NCBI GenBank assembly: GCA_021809525.1
Contig: JAKAYU010000006.1
Location: forward strand, 1-43,137
Source: Pseudomonadota bacterium
GTDB taxonomy: Bacteria > Pseudomonadota > Gammaproteobacteria > Steroidobacterales > Steroidobacteraceae
Direction of reading: 5' to 3'
DNA length: 43,137 bases
Positions 8,560 to 16,902 of this stretch are shown here, piece by piece. The notes under the pieces were generated by a model, which had not been told where the DNA came from, searched no databases, and was given only the letters and a program-made list of their open reading frames with translations. Numbering within the stretch: position 1 is the stretch's first letter; every line of letters starts with the position of its first letter. A program made the position numbers and the translations under genes.

Positions 8560-10431
8560 ATGAGCTCGAGCCCCGGGCACTCGCGCGGCTGGACCCTGGC
8601 GGCGGTCATCGGGGCGACCGGCATCGTCTACGGGGACATCGGCACCAGCCCGCTCTATGCGCTCGAGGAGACTCTCACCGAAGCCGGCCACTTCGATCAC
8701 CTCGCGGTGCTCGGCTCGCTCTCGCTGATCGTCTGGGCGCTGACCATCTCGGTCACCGTCAAGTACATCAGCATCATCATGCGCGCCGACAACGAGGGCG
8801 AAGGCGGTATCCTCGCGATGTTCGCGCTCGCGCAGCGCAACAGCGTCGCCGGCAGCCTCTGGGCGCGCATGGTGGTGTGGCTGGCGCTCGCCGGCACGGC
8901 ATTCTTCTTCTGCGATTCGCTCATCACCCCGGCCATCAGCGTACTCAGCGCGGTGGAGGGACTGCAGGTGTTGAGCCCGGATCTGCAGCACGCGGTGGTG
9001 CCGCTCACCGTGGGGGTCATCACCGGACTGTTCGCCTACCAGCGCCGCGGAACCGCCCGGGTTGGCGCCCTGTTCGGCCCCGTCATGATCGTGTGGTTCC
9101 TGGTACTGGCGGTGACCGGCATCCAGGCGATCCGCGCCGATCCGGTGGTGCTGTACGCGCTCAACCCCGGCTACGGCGCTGAGCTGCTGGCGCACCGCCC
9201 CGGGGTGGCGCTCGCGGTGATCGGCGCGGTGTTCCTGTGCCTCACCGGCGGGGAGGCGCTCTACGCGGACATGGGCCATTTCGGCAAAGAGCCGGTGCGC
9301 GCGGCCTGGTTCTCGCTCATCTGGCCCGCGCTGCTGCTCAATTATCTCGGCCAGGGCGCGCTGCAGCTCAAGCAGGGCCACTTCATCCCGCTCACGCTTT
9401 ATTTCATGGTCTCGGGCTCAGCGCTGCCGTGGATGGTCATGTTGGCGACCGCCGCCACGGTCATCGCCTCGCAGGCCGTCATCTCCGGAGCGTTCTCCAT
9501 GGCGCGCCAGGCGGTGCAGCTCGACCTGCTGCCGCGCATCCGGGTGCTGCAGACCTCCGCCACCGAGCTCGGTCAGATCTACGTGCCGGTGGTCAACTGG
9601 CTGGTGTTCATCGCCGTCGTGGCGTTCGTGGTGGGCTTTGGATCCTCGAACGCCCTGTCGGCCGCGTACGGCTCGGCAGTGGTCGGCACCATGCTGATCA
9701 CCACCGTGCTCGGGGCGTTCGTCGCGCTGCAGCAGTGGAACTGGCCGAAGTGGGTCGTCGGGCTGGTGTTCGGTGTGCTGTTCCTGGTCGATGCCGTCTT
9801 CTTCCTCGGCAACATGACGAAGGTGCCGAGCGGCGGCTGGATTCCTTTGACGCTCGCAGCGATGCTGTTCATCGTGTTCATGACCTGGCGCAGCGGACGG
9901 CTGGAGCTGCGCGCGGCGCTGGCTCGCCAGGCCATTCCGCTCAGCGAGCTGCCCAAGCTGCTCGCCGGCGTGCATCGTGTGCCGGGGACGGCGGTGTTCC
10001 TTGCCAGCACCCCGGATCTGGTGCCCTCGGCGCTGATCCGCAATCTCGAGCACAACCGTGTGGTGCACGAGCGGCTCATCATCCTCAACCTCGAGATCGT
10101 GCGCACGCCGCGCCAGGATCCGGCCAACCGCGTGGAGATCGACCAGACGCTGCCCGGGGTCTATCTGGTGACCGCACGCTTCGGGTTCATGGAGACGCCC
10201 GACGTCGCCGAGGCGCTGCGCGGCTGCCGCGCCCGCGGACTGAAGGTGTTCATGGAAGACAGCTCGTTCTTCGTCGGCCAGCACGTGGTCCGCGCGCGCG
10301 ATCTGCCCGGCTGGCGCGGGCTGCAGCGCATTCTGTTTGCCCGCATGCAGCGGCACAGCACCCAGGCCGCGGAGTTCTTCCGCATGCCCTCCCGCGGCGT
10401 CGTCTCGCTCAACACCGTGGTGGAAATCTGA
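8560..10431 (+). CDS. kup: Low-affinity potassium transporter Kup (Trk D)
   Basis: Kup imports K+ by proton symport across the inner membrane. The 623 residues match E. coli Kup (622). Twelve membrane segments occupy the first two thirds, starting with the family signature GIVYGDIGTSPLYAL. ADNEGEGGILAMFAL, LTGGEALYADMGHFG and WPALLLNYLGQGA are also diagnostic. The last 170 residues form the cytoplasmic domain, with PGTAVFLASTPDLVPSAL. The ATG at 8560 lies four bases after the SET gene stop, so the two are probably co-translated from one mRNA. Confidence 0.97.
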   Translation: MSSSPGHSRGWTLAAVIGATGIVYGDIGTSPLYALEETLTEAGHFDHLAVLGSLSLIVWALTISVTVKYISIIMRADNEGEGGILAMFALAQRNSVAGSLWARMVVWLALAGTAFFFCDSLITPAISVLSAVEGLQVLSPDLQHAVVPLTVGVITGLFAYQRRGTARVGALFGPVMIVWFLVLAVTGIQAIRADPVVLYALNPGYGAELLAHRPGVALAVIGAVFLCLTGGEALYADMGHFGKEPVRAAWFSLIWPALLLNYLGQGALQLKQGHFIPLTLYFMVSGSALPWMVMLATAATVIASQAVISGAFSMARQAVQLDLLPRIRVLQTSATELGQIYVPVVNWLVFIAVVAFVVGFGSSNALSAAYGSAVVGTMLITTVLGAFVALQQWNWPKWVVGLVFGVLFLVDAVFFLGNMTKVPSGGWIPLTLAAMLFIVFMTWRSGRLELRAALARQAIPLSELPKLLAGVHRVPGTAVFLASTPDLVPSALIRNLEHNRVVHERLIILNLEIVRTPRQDPANRVEIDQTLPGVYLVTARFGFMETPDVAEALRGCRARGLKVFMEDSSFFVGQHVVRARDLPGWRGLQRILFARMQRHSTQAAEFFRMPSRGVVSLNTVVEI

Positions 10432-10474
10432 GGCCGCGCGTGCAGGATCGCGACCCGATGCGCGTGGGGTGCCG

Positions 10475-11002
10475 ATGAGCCTGGCGCAACCGCAAGTCTC
10501 CCTGATCGTGGCGATGGCCGAGAACGGCTGCATCGGCCGCGACAACGCTCTGCCCTGGCGCCTGCCGCAGGACCTGCGGCGCTTCAAGTCCCTCACGCTC
10601 GGCAAGCCGATCCTGATGGGACGCAAGACTTACGAATCGATCGGCCGCCCGCTGCCCGAGCGGCGCAACCTGGTGCTGACGCGAGACCACCATTGGCGGC
10701 GCGAAGGGGTGCTCGCCGTGCACTCCCTCGGCCACGCGCTCGGCTGTGTCCGCGGCGATGCGGAGCTGATCGGCATCGGCGGCGCGGAGGTGTACCGGCT
10801 GCTGATGCCGTTCGCCCTGCGCATCTACCTGACGCTGGTGCACGGCGAGATCACCGGCGACACGTTCTTCCCCGCTCTCGATCCGACCCAATGGGCGGAC
10901 GTCGAATGTCATCACCACGCAGCCGGCGAACACGACGCCTATGCGTTCACCTTCATGACACTCGAGCGCAAGAGCGCCCCGCAACCTCCGGGGGCCTACT
11001 GA
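10475..11002 (+). CDS. folA: Dihydrofolate reductase
   Basis: FolA reduces dihydrofolate to tetrahydrofolate with NADPH and is the target of trimethoprim. The 175-residue protein has the N-terminal strand VSLIVAMAENGCIGRDNALPW, with the active-site Asp33 in LPQDLRRFKSLTLG (equivalent to Asp27 in E. coli). PILMGRKTYESIGRPLPERRNLVLTR and IGIGGAEVYRLLMP are typical NADPH and folate contacts. The ATG at 10475 follows GTGGGG. It ends the rightward run that contains thyA, with a 43-bp gap after kup, and overlaps the convergent aminotransferase gene by seven bases. It is a chromosomal-type enzyme with no sign of transfer. Confidence 0.97.
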   Translation: MSLAQPQVSLIVAMAENGCIGRDNALPWRLPQDLRRFKSLTLGKPILMGRKTYESIGRPLPERRNLVLTRDHHWRREGVLAVHSLGHALGCVRGDAELIGIGGAEVYRLLMPFALRIYLTLVHGEITGDTFFPALDPTQWADVECHHHAAGEHDAYAFTFMTLERKSAPQPPGAY

Positions 11003-12192
11003 CCGAGCGCCTGGGCGATCGCCTGGGCGAAGTACGGGATGTTCTCCGGGCGCAGCCCGGCGATGTTGATGCGGCTGTCATCGGTCATGTAGAGGTGATG
11101 CGCCTCGCGCAGCCGCCGCACGGTGTCCTTGTCGAGGCCGAGGTAGGAGAACATGCCGCGCTGGCGCACGAGGTGGCTGAAGTCCTTGCGCGGACAGGCC
11201 GCCGCAAGCGCCGCGGCTGTCGCGGTGCGCAGCTGCACGATCCGCGCGCGCATCGCGGCGAGCTCGCGCTGCCAGGCTGCGCGCAGCGGCTCCTCGCTGA
11301 GGATTTCCGCCACGATGGCCGCGCCGTGATCCGGCGGCATCGAGTACAGGCCGCGCGCGATGCGCACCAGCTGCGAGAGCGTGGCCTCGGCCGCCGCGCC
11401 GCTCTGCCCGACGACCAGGAGACATCCGACACGCTCGCGGTATAGCCCGAAGTTCTTCGAGCACGACACGGCGATCAGCGCTTCCGGCAGCTGCTCGGCG
11501 AGCAGCCGCAGACCGTAAGCGTCCTCGGCAAGGCCGCGGCCGAGGCCCTGATAGGCCATGTCGATGAACGGCAGCAATCCACGACGCTCAAGCACTGCCC
11601 CGAGCGTACGCCATTGCGCCTCCTCGAGGTCCGCGCCGGTGGGGTTGTGGCAGGAGGCGTGCAGCAGCACCACCGAGCGCGGCGGCAAAGCCTCGAGCGC
11701 GCTCAGCATGGCCTCGAACGCGACCCCACCGGAGACGGCATCGAAATACGGATAGCGCTCGAGCTTCAGGCCGCACCCTGAGAGCAGCGGCACGTGATTG
11801 GCCCAGGTCGGGTTGCTGACGTGCACGACCGCTTCGGGCCGCGCGACGCGGATGAGCTCGGCACCGAGACGCAGTGCACCGCAGCCCCCGGGCGCCTGTA
11901 CGGCGCAGACTCGCTCGGAGCGCGCCAGGGGAGAGCCGTCCCCGAGCGCCAGCCGGCGCATCGCTTCGTTGAAGCCTGCGTTGCCGGCGGGCGCCACATA
12001 CGTCTTGGTCGTCTGGCGCTCGAGCACGGCCCGCTCGGCATCCCTCACGGCCTGCATGACCGGTGTCTCGCCGCGCTCGTCACGGTAGACGCCGACGCCC
12101 AGATCCACCTTGCGGGGGTCGGAATCGGCGCGGAAGGCGGCCATCAGGCCCAGGATGGGGTCCGGCGCCAGCCGGTCGAGATGCTCAAGCAC
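10996..12192 (-). CDS. Aromatic amino acid / aspartate aminotransferase (class I)
   Basis: A PLP-dependent class I aminotransferase of the AspC/TyrB subfamily, 398 residues (E. coli AspC 396, TyrB 397). It exchanges amino groups between aspartate or aromatic amino acids and 2-oxoglutarate. Motifs: DPILGLMAAFRADSDPRKVDLGVGVYRDE at the N-terminus, VHVSNPTWANH, HASCHNPTGADL, FIDMAYQGLG and the PLP lysine in SCSKNFGLYRERVG. The start is GTG at 12192, six bases after GAGGAG on this strand. Sequence alone does not decide between AspC and TyrB specificity, so no symbol is given. It faces motAB across a 197-bp divergent gap and overlaps the end of folA by seven bases. Confidence 0.93.
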   Translation of the reverse strand: MLEHLDRLAPDPILGLMAAFRADSDPRKVDLGVGVYRDERGETPVMQAVRDAERAVLERQTTKTYVAPAGNAGFNEAMRRLALGDGSPLARSERVCAVQAPGGCGALRLGAELIRVARPEAVVHVSNPTWANHVPLLSGCGLKLERYPYFDAVSGGVAFEAMLSALEALPPRSVVLLHASCHNPTGADLEEAQWRTLGAVLERRGLLPFIDMAYQGLGRGLAEDAYGLRLLAEQLPEALIAVSCSKNFGLYRERVGCLLVVGQSGAAAEATLSQLVRIARGLYSMPPDHGAAIVAEILSEEPLRAAWQRELAAMRARIVQLRTATAAALAAACPRKDFSHLVRQRGMFSYLGLDKDTVRRLREAHHLYMTDDSRINIAGLRPENIPYFAQAIAQALGQ

Positions 12193-12226
12193 GTGGGTCT
12201 CCTCGCCGCAAGCCTCGGGCGGCGCA

Positions 12227-12265
12227 GGGGCCAGTTTACACGTTCAGCGTCACAGTTCTGGCCCC
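12227..12265. repeat. Inverted repeat GGGGCCAG / CTGGCCCC in divergent promoter region
   Basis: Perfect 8-bp arms (12227-12234 and 12258-12265) are separated by 23 bp. It overlaps a possible leftward -10 (TAAACT on the minus strand, 12238-12233) of the aminotransferase gene and lies just upstream of the sigma-28 promoter of motA. It could be an operator or an mRNA hairpin; no known regulator site is recognised. Confidence 0.35.
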
Positions 12266-12272
12266 CGGTTCT

Positions 12273-12299
12273 TCAAGATCGGCCTGCTGCCGCCGATAC
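12273..12299 (+). promoter_or_regulatory. Sigma-28 (FliA) promoter for motAB
   Basis: TCAAGATC, an 11-bp spacer, then GCCGATAC. The enterobacterial FliA consensus is TAAAGTTT-N11-GCCGATAA, so the -10 matches seven of eight and the spacer is exact. Transcription should start near 12306, giving a leader of about 84 nt before the motA GTG. It indicates that motAB belongs to the late flagellar regulon although no other flagellar gene is nearby. Confidence 0.75.
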
Positions 12300-12389
12300 T
12301 CGCATCAGTATCGCTGCACAGCGGAACGGCTCGCGCGCACCGGCGCCAGGGACCCCGCTCGGCACCCTTAGTACAGGCTTGCGCAGTTC

Positions 12390-13259
12390 GTGATTCAGAT
12401 CATCGGAAGCGTCGTCGTCCTCGCCTGTGTGGCTGTGGGCTTCATGATCGAGGGCGGGAAGCTCCTCGCGCTGTGGCATCCGGCGGAATTCCTCATCATC
12501 GTCGGAGCCGCCTTCGGCGCCTTCCTCACCAGCAACCCGATCAAGATCGTCAAGGCCACCTTCGCGGACATCGTCGCGCTCGTCCGCCAGGAGCGCTACG
12601 AGCACGACGATTACGTCTCGCTGTTGAAGTTGCTCTACGACATCCTGGTGAAGATCCGCAAGGAAGGCCTGATGGCGATCGAGTCGGACATCGATGCCCC
12701 GGACGGCGGCGCGTTGTTCAAGAAATACCCGCGCATCGCCCAGGACCATCATCTGCGCCAGTTCATCACCGACTGTCTGCGCCTGATGGTCGGCGGCAAT
12801 CTCGACCCGCACGAGTTCGAGAGCCTCCTCGATCAGGAGCTCGAGACCTTCCACCAGGAGATCCATGAGCCCTCCCACGCGGTGCAGCGCATGGCCGATT
12901 CACTGCCGGGATTCGGCATCGTGGCCGCTGTGCTCGGCATCGTGAACACCATGGCCTCGATCGCGGGCGCCGACACCGCGAGCATCGGCGCACGCGTCGC
13001 CTCCGCACTCGTCGGCACCTTCCTCGGCATTTTGATCTCCTATGGCTTCGCCGGTCCGCTCGCGGCGGCCATGGCGCACGCGGCCAACGACGAGGCCAAG
13101 GCCTTCGAGCTGGTCAAGATGGCCCTGGTTGCCAGCGTGCGCGGCTACGTCCCGGCGGTCGCCATCGAGTTCTCGCGCAAACTGCTCTTCAGCGACGTGC
13201 GCCCGACGTTCGCCGACCTCGAGGCCCAGCTGAAGGGTAAAGCCAGAGCCAGCGCCTGA
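12390..13259 (+). CDS. motA: Flagellar motor stator protein MotA
   Basis: MotA forms, with MotB, the proton channel that drives flagellar rotation. The 289-residue product aligns with E. coli MotA from residue 1. It keeps the cytoplasmic charged residues Arg90 and Glu98 that contact FliG at the same numbers, and the functional prolines Pro173 (SLPGFGIVAAVLGIV) and Pro223 (YGFAGPLA). There are four membrane segments, about residues 2-20, 32-50, 172-192 and 203-225. The start is GTG at 12390; its Shine-Dalgarno is weak. Its stop overlaps the motB start (TGATG). A sigma-28 promoter lies about 90 bp upstream. Confidence 0.96.
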   Translation: MIQIIGSVVVLACVAVGFMIEGGKLLALWHPAEFLIIVGAAFGAFLTSNPIKIVKATFADIVALVRQERYEHDDYVSLLKLLYDILVKIRKEGLMAIESDIDAPDGGALFKKYPRIAQDHHLRQFITDCLRLMVGGNLDPHEFESLLDQELETFHQEIHEPSHAVQRMADSLPGFGIVAAVLGIVNTMASIAGADTASIGARVASALVGTFLGILISYGFAGPLAAAMAHAANDEAKAFELVKMALVASVRGYVPAVAIEFSRKLLFSDVRPTFADLEAQLKGKARASA

Positions 13260-14281
13260 TGGCCGCCAACGCCAACAAAGACGACAAGGCGCCCATCTTC
13301 ATCAAGCGCAACAAGCGCCGCGCGGCCGAGCATCACGGCGGGGTGTGGAAGGTCGCCTACGCCGATTTCGTCACCGCCATGATGGCGTTCTTCCTGGTCA
13401 TGTGGATCGTCACCGCGGTCAACAAGGCCGAGCGGGCGGCGATCTTCAACTACTTCAAGAACCCGAGCATGCAGTCCGGGCACAGCACCCACGCGGCCCC
13501 CGGTCCGATGGGCCCGGGCGGGGCGAGCACCAGCCCGATCAACCTCGGCGGCGGTCTGAACGGGCTGAACTCGACCCCACATCAGGTGATCGACGTCGAG
13601 GCGCCCGAGAAGGGGCCCGGCAGCAACAGCTTCGCCGAGCCGCAGCCCCACACGAGCCTCGAGCAGGCGAGAAAGCAGGTTCAGGGCGCCGACCACAAGC
13701 GCCTGCAGTCGCTGATGGTGCAGCTGCGCAGGGCGGTCAACAAGAGCCAGGCGCTCAAGCCGTTCAAGAATCAGTTGCTCATCGACATCACCCCCCGGGG
13801 CGTGCGCATCCAGATCGTCGACGCGAAGAACCGCCCGATGTTCGATCTGGGCAGCGCGAAGCTGCGCAGCTACACGCTGCGCATCCTCAAGACCCTAGCC
13901 CCGTATCTGAACTCCGTGCCCAACCAGATCGCCATCATCGGCCACACGGACGCGCACCAGTACCCGCGCAAGGCCCGCTACACCAACTGGGAGCTGTCGG
14001 CCGATCGCGCCAACGCCGCGCGCCGCGCGCTCGTCGAGGGCGGCCTCGCGCGCGGCAAGGTCGCCCGGGTGGTGGGCCTCGCCTCGACTGTGTTGTTCGA
14101 CAAGGCGAACCCCTACGACCCCATCAACCGCCGCATCAGCATCATCGTCATGACCCGGCGCGAGGCGCAGGCCGCCCTGCGCGCCGATACCGGCTCCTCG
14201 AGCCTTGCGGCGCCGCAGAGCCCGCCTGGGGCGGCGGGCGGTGCGCCGGCGGCGAGCGCCGGCCACACCCCACCGCGCTGA
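13259..14281 (+). CDS. motB: Flagellar motor stator protein MotB
   Basis: MotB anchors the stator to peptidoglycan and carries the proton-binding residue. The 340-residue protein has a short basic N-terminus, one membrane helix (VWKVAYADFVTAMMAFFLV) with the essential Asp36 (Asp32 in E. coli), a Gly/Pro/Ser-rich periplasmic linker, and a C-terminal OmpA-like domain: IAIIGHTDAHQY, NWELSADRANAARRALVEGG and NRRISIIVM are the peptidoglycan-binding signatures. Proton rather than sodium coupling is inferred from the MotA/MotB similarity. An Ala/Pro-rich tail of about 35 residues ends it. It overlaps motA by one base. Confidence 0.96.
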   Translation: MAANANKDDKAPIFIKRNKRRAAEHHGGVWKVAYADFVTAMMAFFLVMWIVTAVNKAERAAIFNYFKNPSMQSGHSTHAAPGPMGPGGASTSPINLGGGLNGLNSTPHQVIDVEAPEKGPGSNSFAEPQPHTSLEQARKQVQGADHKRLQSLMVQLRRAVNKSQALKPFKNQLLIDITPRGVRIQIVDAKNRPMFDLGSAKLRSYTLRILKTLAPYLNSVPNQIAIIGHTDAHQYPRKARYTNWELSADRANAARRALVEGGLARGKVARVVGLASTVLFDKANPYDPINRRISIIVMTRREAQAALRADTGSSSLAAPQSPPGAAGGAPAASAGHTPPR

Positions 14282-14448
14282 GAGCTGCCGATTTCCTCAC
14301 CCGCTGCTGACCGCGGCACGCATAACGTTGCGCTGCTGCGGCCCGGCAACGCACCACGATGAACCCCGCCGCGCACCAGCGCGGTGCACCGCCCGTGCCC
14401 AGGCGGCGCAAGGGCTTCATTTGCAGGCCACTCCTGCCGCGCCAGCGC

Positions 14449-14464
14449 TGGCACGGCGCGTGCT
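14449..14464 (+). promoter_or_regulatory. Candidate sigma-54 promoter for the porin gene
   Basis: The sequence TGGCACGGCGCGTGCT fits the sigma-54 pattern TGGCACG-N4-TTGCW with one mismatch, and the invariant GG and GC are correctly spaced. The predicted start near 14475 leaves about 36 nt before the porin ATG. A perfect palindrome, GTGTCCGACAC (14474-14484), sits on the start site. No upstream activator site was identified, so this is tentative. Confidence 0.4.
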
Positions 14465-14510
14465 TGGCACCCCGTGTCCGACACCCGACAGCGGTCACGA
14501 AAGGTTCAGC

Positions 14511-15620
14511 ATGCGCAGACTCGTCCCGACCTTGCCCGTCCTCGCGACGCTCACCGCCCTCGGCTCCGCACTCGCGCACGCCGCCGATTCACCGGTCAAG
14601 ACGCTCGAGGGGCTGCTGGCCAGCTCCGGCATCACGACATCGGGCTATATCGCCGCCTCGTACTACACCTCCTCCGGGGGCAACACTTTTCATCAATTCG
14701 ACACGGCGCACGATGCGTTCCAACTCGATCAGGCCGGGCTGACGGTCGGCTACCAGCCCCAGCAGGGCTTCGGCGCGGTGGTGGACATGATCGCCGGCAG
14801 CGACGCCAAGATCGTCAACGCCGCCGAGAGCGGCTCGGCCTCGAGCAACAACGCCTTCGACGTGCTGCAGGGCTACCTGCAGTACGTCGACGGGGGGCTC
14901 ACGCTGCAGGCCGGCAAGTTCACCACGCTCGCCGGCGCCGAGGTCATCGCACCCACGGGCGATACGAACTTCTCGCGCTCGCTGCTCTTTTACGCCGAGC
15001 CGATGACGCACACCGGCGTGCGGGCCACCTATGCATTCAGCAGCGCGCTCAGCGTGATCGTGGGCGTCAACAATGGCTGGAACTACACGAACGTCACCTC
15101 CGGGTCGAAGACCGTGGAGCTCGGCATCGCCTTGAATCCCACCTCGAGCTTCTCCCTCACTGCGCAGAGCTACATCGGCAATGATCCGATCGACCTCGCC
15201 CGGCGCACACTCATCGATACCGTCGCCACCTACAACGCCACCTCGGCGCTGCAGTTCGTGGCCAGCTACGACTGGGGCCGCCAGGACGCGAGCGCCGTGA
15301 CCGCTGGCGGGGAGTGGAGCGGCGTGGCCGCGTACGTCAACTACCGACTGAGCAGCCGGTGGCGTGTCTCGCTGCGCGGGGAATCGCTCGATGACCGCAA
15401 CGGATTCATCTCCGGCACCGCCCAGAATCTCAAGGAGGGCACCGTGACCTTCGGCTACGATCCGACTTCCGACTTCGAGCTGCGCATCGAGGGGCGCTAC
15501 GACACCTCGAACCGGCCGACCTTCTACTACGCGCATGTCGATGCGCGCACCGGCCGGACGCTCACCCAGTACAGCGGCCAGCAGAGCGAGTTCGCGCTCC
15601 AGGGCGTGTACTCGTTCTAG
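14511..15620 (+). CDS. Outer-membrane beta-barrel porin, BBP2-like
   Basis: A 369-residue outer-membrane protein. The signal peptide is clear (MRRLVPTLPVLATLTALGSA, cleavage probably after ALAHA). The mature part is a run of alternating amphipathic strands rich in Gly, Tyr, Ser and Thr, such as GYIAASYYTSSGGN, LQAGKFTTLAGAEVIAPTGD and NFSRSLLFYAEPMTHTGVRA, and it ends in Phe as BAM-dependent barrels do. These features match the putative beta-barrel porin-2 family (PF07642). The ATG at 14511 follows AAGG by about eight bases. Substrate unknown. It stands alone, 229 bp after motB; that gap holds no gene, only the candidate sigma-54 site. Confidence 0.85.
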   Translation: MRRLVPTLPVLATLTALGSALAHAADSPVKTLEGLLASSGITTSGYIAASYYTSSGGNTFHQFDTAHDAFQLDQAGLTVGYQPQQGFGAVVDMIAGSDAKIVNAAESGSASSNNAFDVLQGYLQYVDGGLTLQAGKFTTLAGAEVIAPTGDTNFSRSLLFYAEPMTHTGVRATYAFSSALSVIVGVNNGWNYTNVTSGSKTVELGIALNPTSSFSLTAQSYIGNDPIDLARRTLIDTVATYNATSALQFVASYDWGRQDASAVTAGGEWSGVAAYVNYRLSSRWRVSLRGESLDDRNGFISGTAQNLKEGTVTFGYDPTSDFELRIEGRYDTSNRPTFYYAHVDARTGRTLTQYSGQQSEFALQGVYSF

Positions 15621-15700
15621 CCGGCCGGGACCGCCCGCTGCCGGCGGAACGTGATATGGTATGGGAGTCTCTATTCATCGCCCCCGAGCGCGCAGTGCCC

Positions 15701-16870
15701 ATGTCGAACTCATCCGCCCCGATCCAGCCGTCCACTGCATCGTCGGCGCCGCCGATCTGGACAAATATCATATTGTTTTCATTGACTTTTCTGGCCGCGA
15801 TCGTGCTCGTGCCCTGGTACGGCATCGCGCACGGCTACAGCACCGCCGCCTGGGTGGTGTTTGCGGTATTTCTGGCCGCGAACGAGCTGTCGATCACCGC
15901 CGGCTACCACCGGCTCTGGGCGCACCGCACCTACGAGGCACACTGGAGCGTGCGTCTGGTATACCTGCTGTTCGGCACCATGGCGCTGCAGAACAGCGCG
16001 TGGGTGTGGTGCAGCGGGCATCGCCGCCACCACCTGAACGTCGACGACGAGGAGCTCGACCCGTACTCGGCACGTCGCGGCTTCTGGTTCTCGCACATCG
16101 GCTGGATGATCCGCGAGTACCCGAGCGGTCAGCCGGACTTCAGCAATATTCCCGACCTGCGCCGTGACCGCATGCTCGCCTTCCAGCACCGGCACTACGT
16201 GGCGCTCGTGCTCATCACCAACATCGGCCTGCCGCTCGCGGCCGGCTGGCTGCTCGGCGATGTGTGGGGCGTGTTCCTGCTCGCCGGCGTGCTGCGCTTG
16301 GTGCTGAGCCACCATTTCACATTTTTCATCAACTCTCTTGCGCACATGTGGGGCTCGCGACCGTACACCGAGGAGAACACCGCCCGAGACAATCCCGTGC
16401 TCGCGGTGCTCACCTTCGGCGAGGGCTACCACAATTTCCACCACATCTTTGCGCACGACTACCGCAACGGCGTGCGCTGGTGGCAGTGGGATCCGACCAA
16501 GTGGCTGATCGCCGGCCTGCAGTTCGTCGGACTGACCCGCAAGCTCAAGCGCACGCCGGTGTTTCAGATCCAGCGCGCGCTGCTCGCGATGCAGTTCGCG
16601 CGGGCGCAGAGCTCTCTCGCCCGGGTGGCGCCGACCGCCCCGCCCTCGCGCATCAGCGAGCTGCACCTGCACATCGCGCGCGAATACGAGAGTTTCCTCG
16701 CGGCCATCGCCGACTGGGCCAAGGTGAAGGAGCAATGGCTCACCGAGAAGAAACGCGCCGTGGTCGAGCACTGGGAGCACGCCAGCTTCCAGCTGCGCTT
16801 CAAGGAGCTCGAGCAGCGGCTGCGGCTGCAGCGGCGCAGGCTGCGCATGCTCCAGGCGCAGCTCGCCTGA
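15701..16870 (+). CDS. Acyl-CoA / fatty acid delta-9-type desaturase
   Basis: A membrane di-iron desaturase, 389 residues, that should introduce a cis double bond into fatty acyl chains, adjusting membrane fluidity. The three histidine boxes are intact: HRLWAH (70-75), HRRHH (107-111) and HNFHH (about 244-248). NSAWVWCSGHRRHH and FGEGYHNFHHIFAHDYRNG are typical of the acyl-CoA delta-9 group. Hydrophobic segments flank the first and second boxes. After about residue 300 a charged, helical extension of some 85 residues follows, likely a coiled coil. The start could instead be ATG 15656, which has a better Shine-Dalgarno (GGA seven bases before); ATG 15701 gives the usual family N-terminus (PIWTNIILFSLTF close to the start). 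Confidence 0.9.
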   Translation: MSNSSAPIQPSTASSAPPIWTNIILFSLTFLAAIVLVPWYGIAHGYSTAAWVVFAVFLAANELSITAGYHRLWAHRTYEAHWSVRLVYLLFGTMALQNSAWVWCSGHRRHHLNVDDEELDPYSARRGFWFSHIGWMIREYPSGQPDFSNIPDLRRDRMLAFQHRHYVALVLITNIGLPLAAGWLLGDVWGVFLLAGVLRLVLSHHFTFFINSLAHMWGSRPYTEENTARDNPVLAVLTFGEGYHNFHHIFAHDYRNGVRWWQWDPTKWLIAGLQFVGLTRKLKRTPVFQIQRALLAMQFARAQSSLARVAPTAPPSRISELHLHIAREYESFLAAIADWAKVKEQWLTEKKRAVVEHWEHASFQLRFKELEQRLRLQRRRLRMLQAQLA

Positions 16871-16902
16871 TCCGGCCGACTGCTCAAGCCCGGTAGTCTT
16901 CC

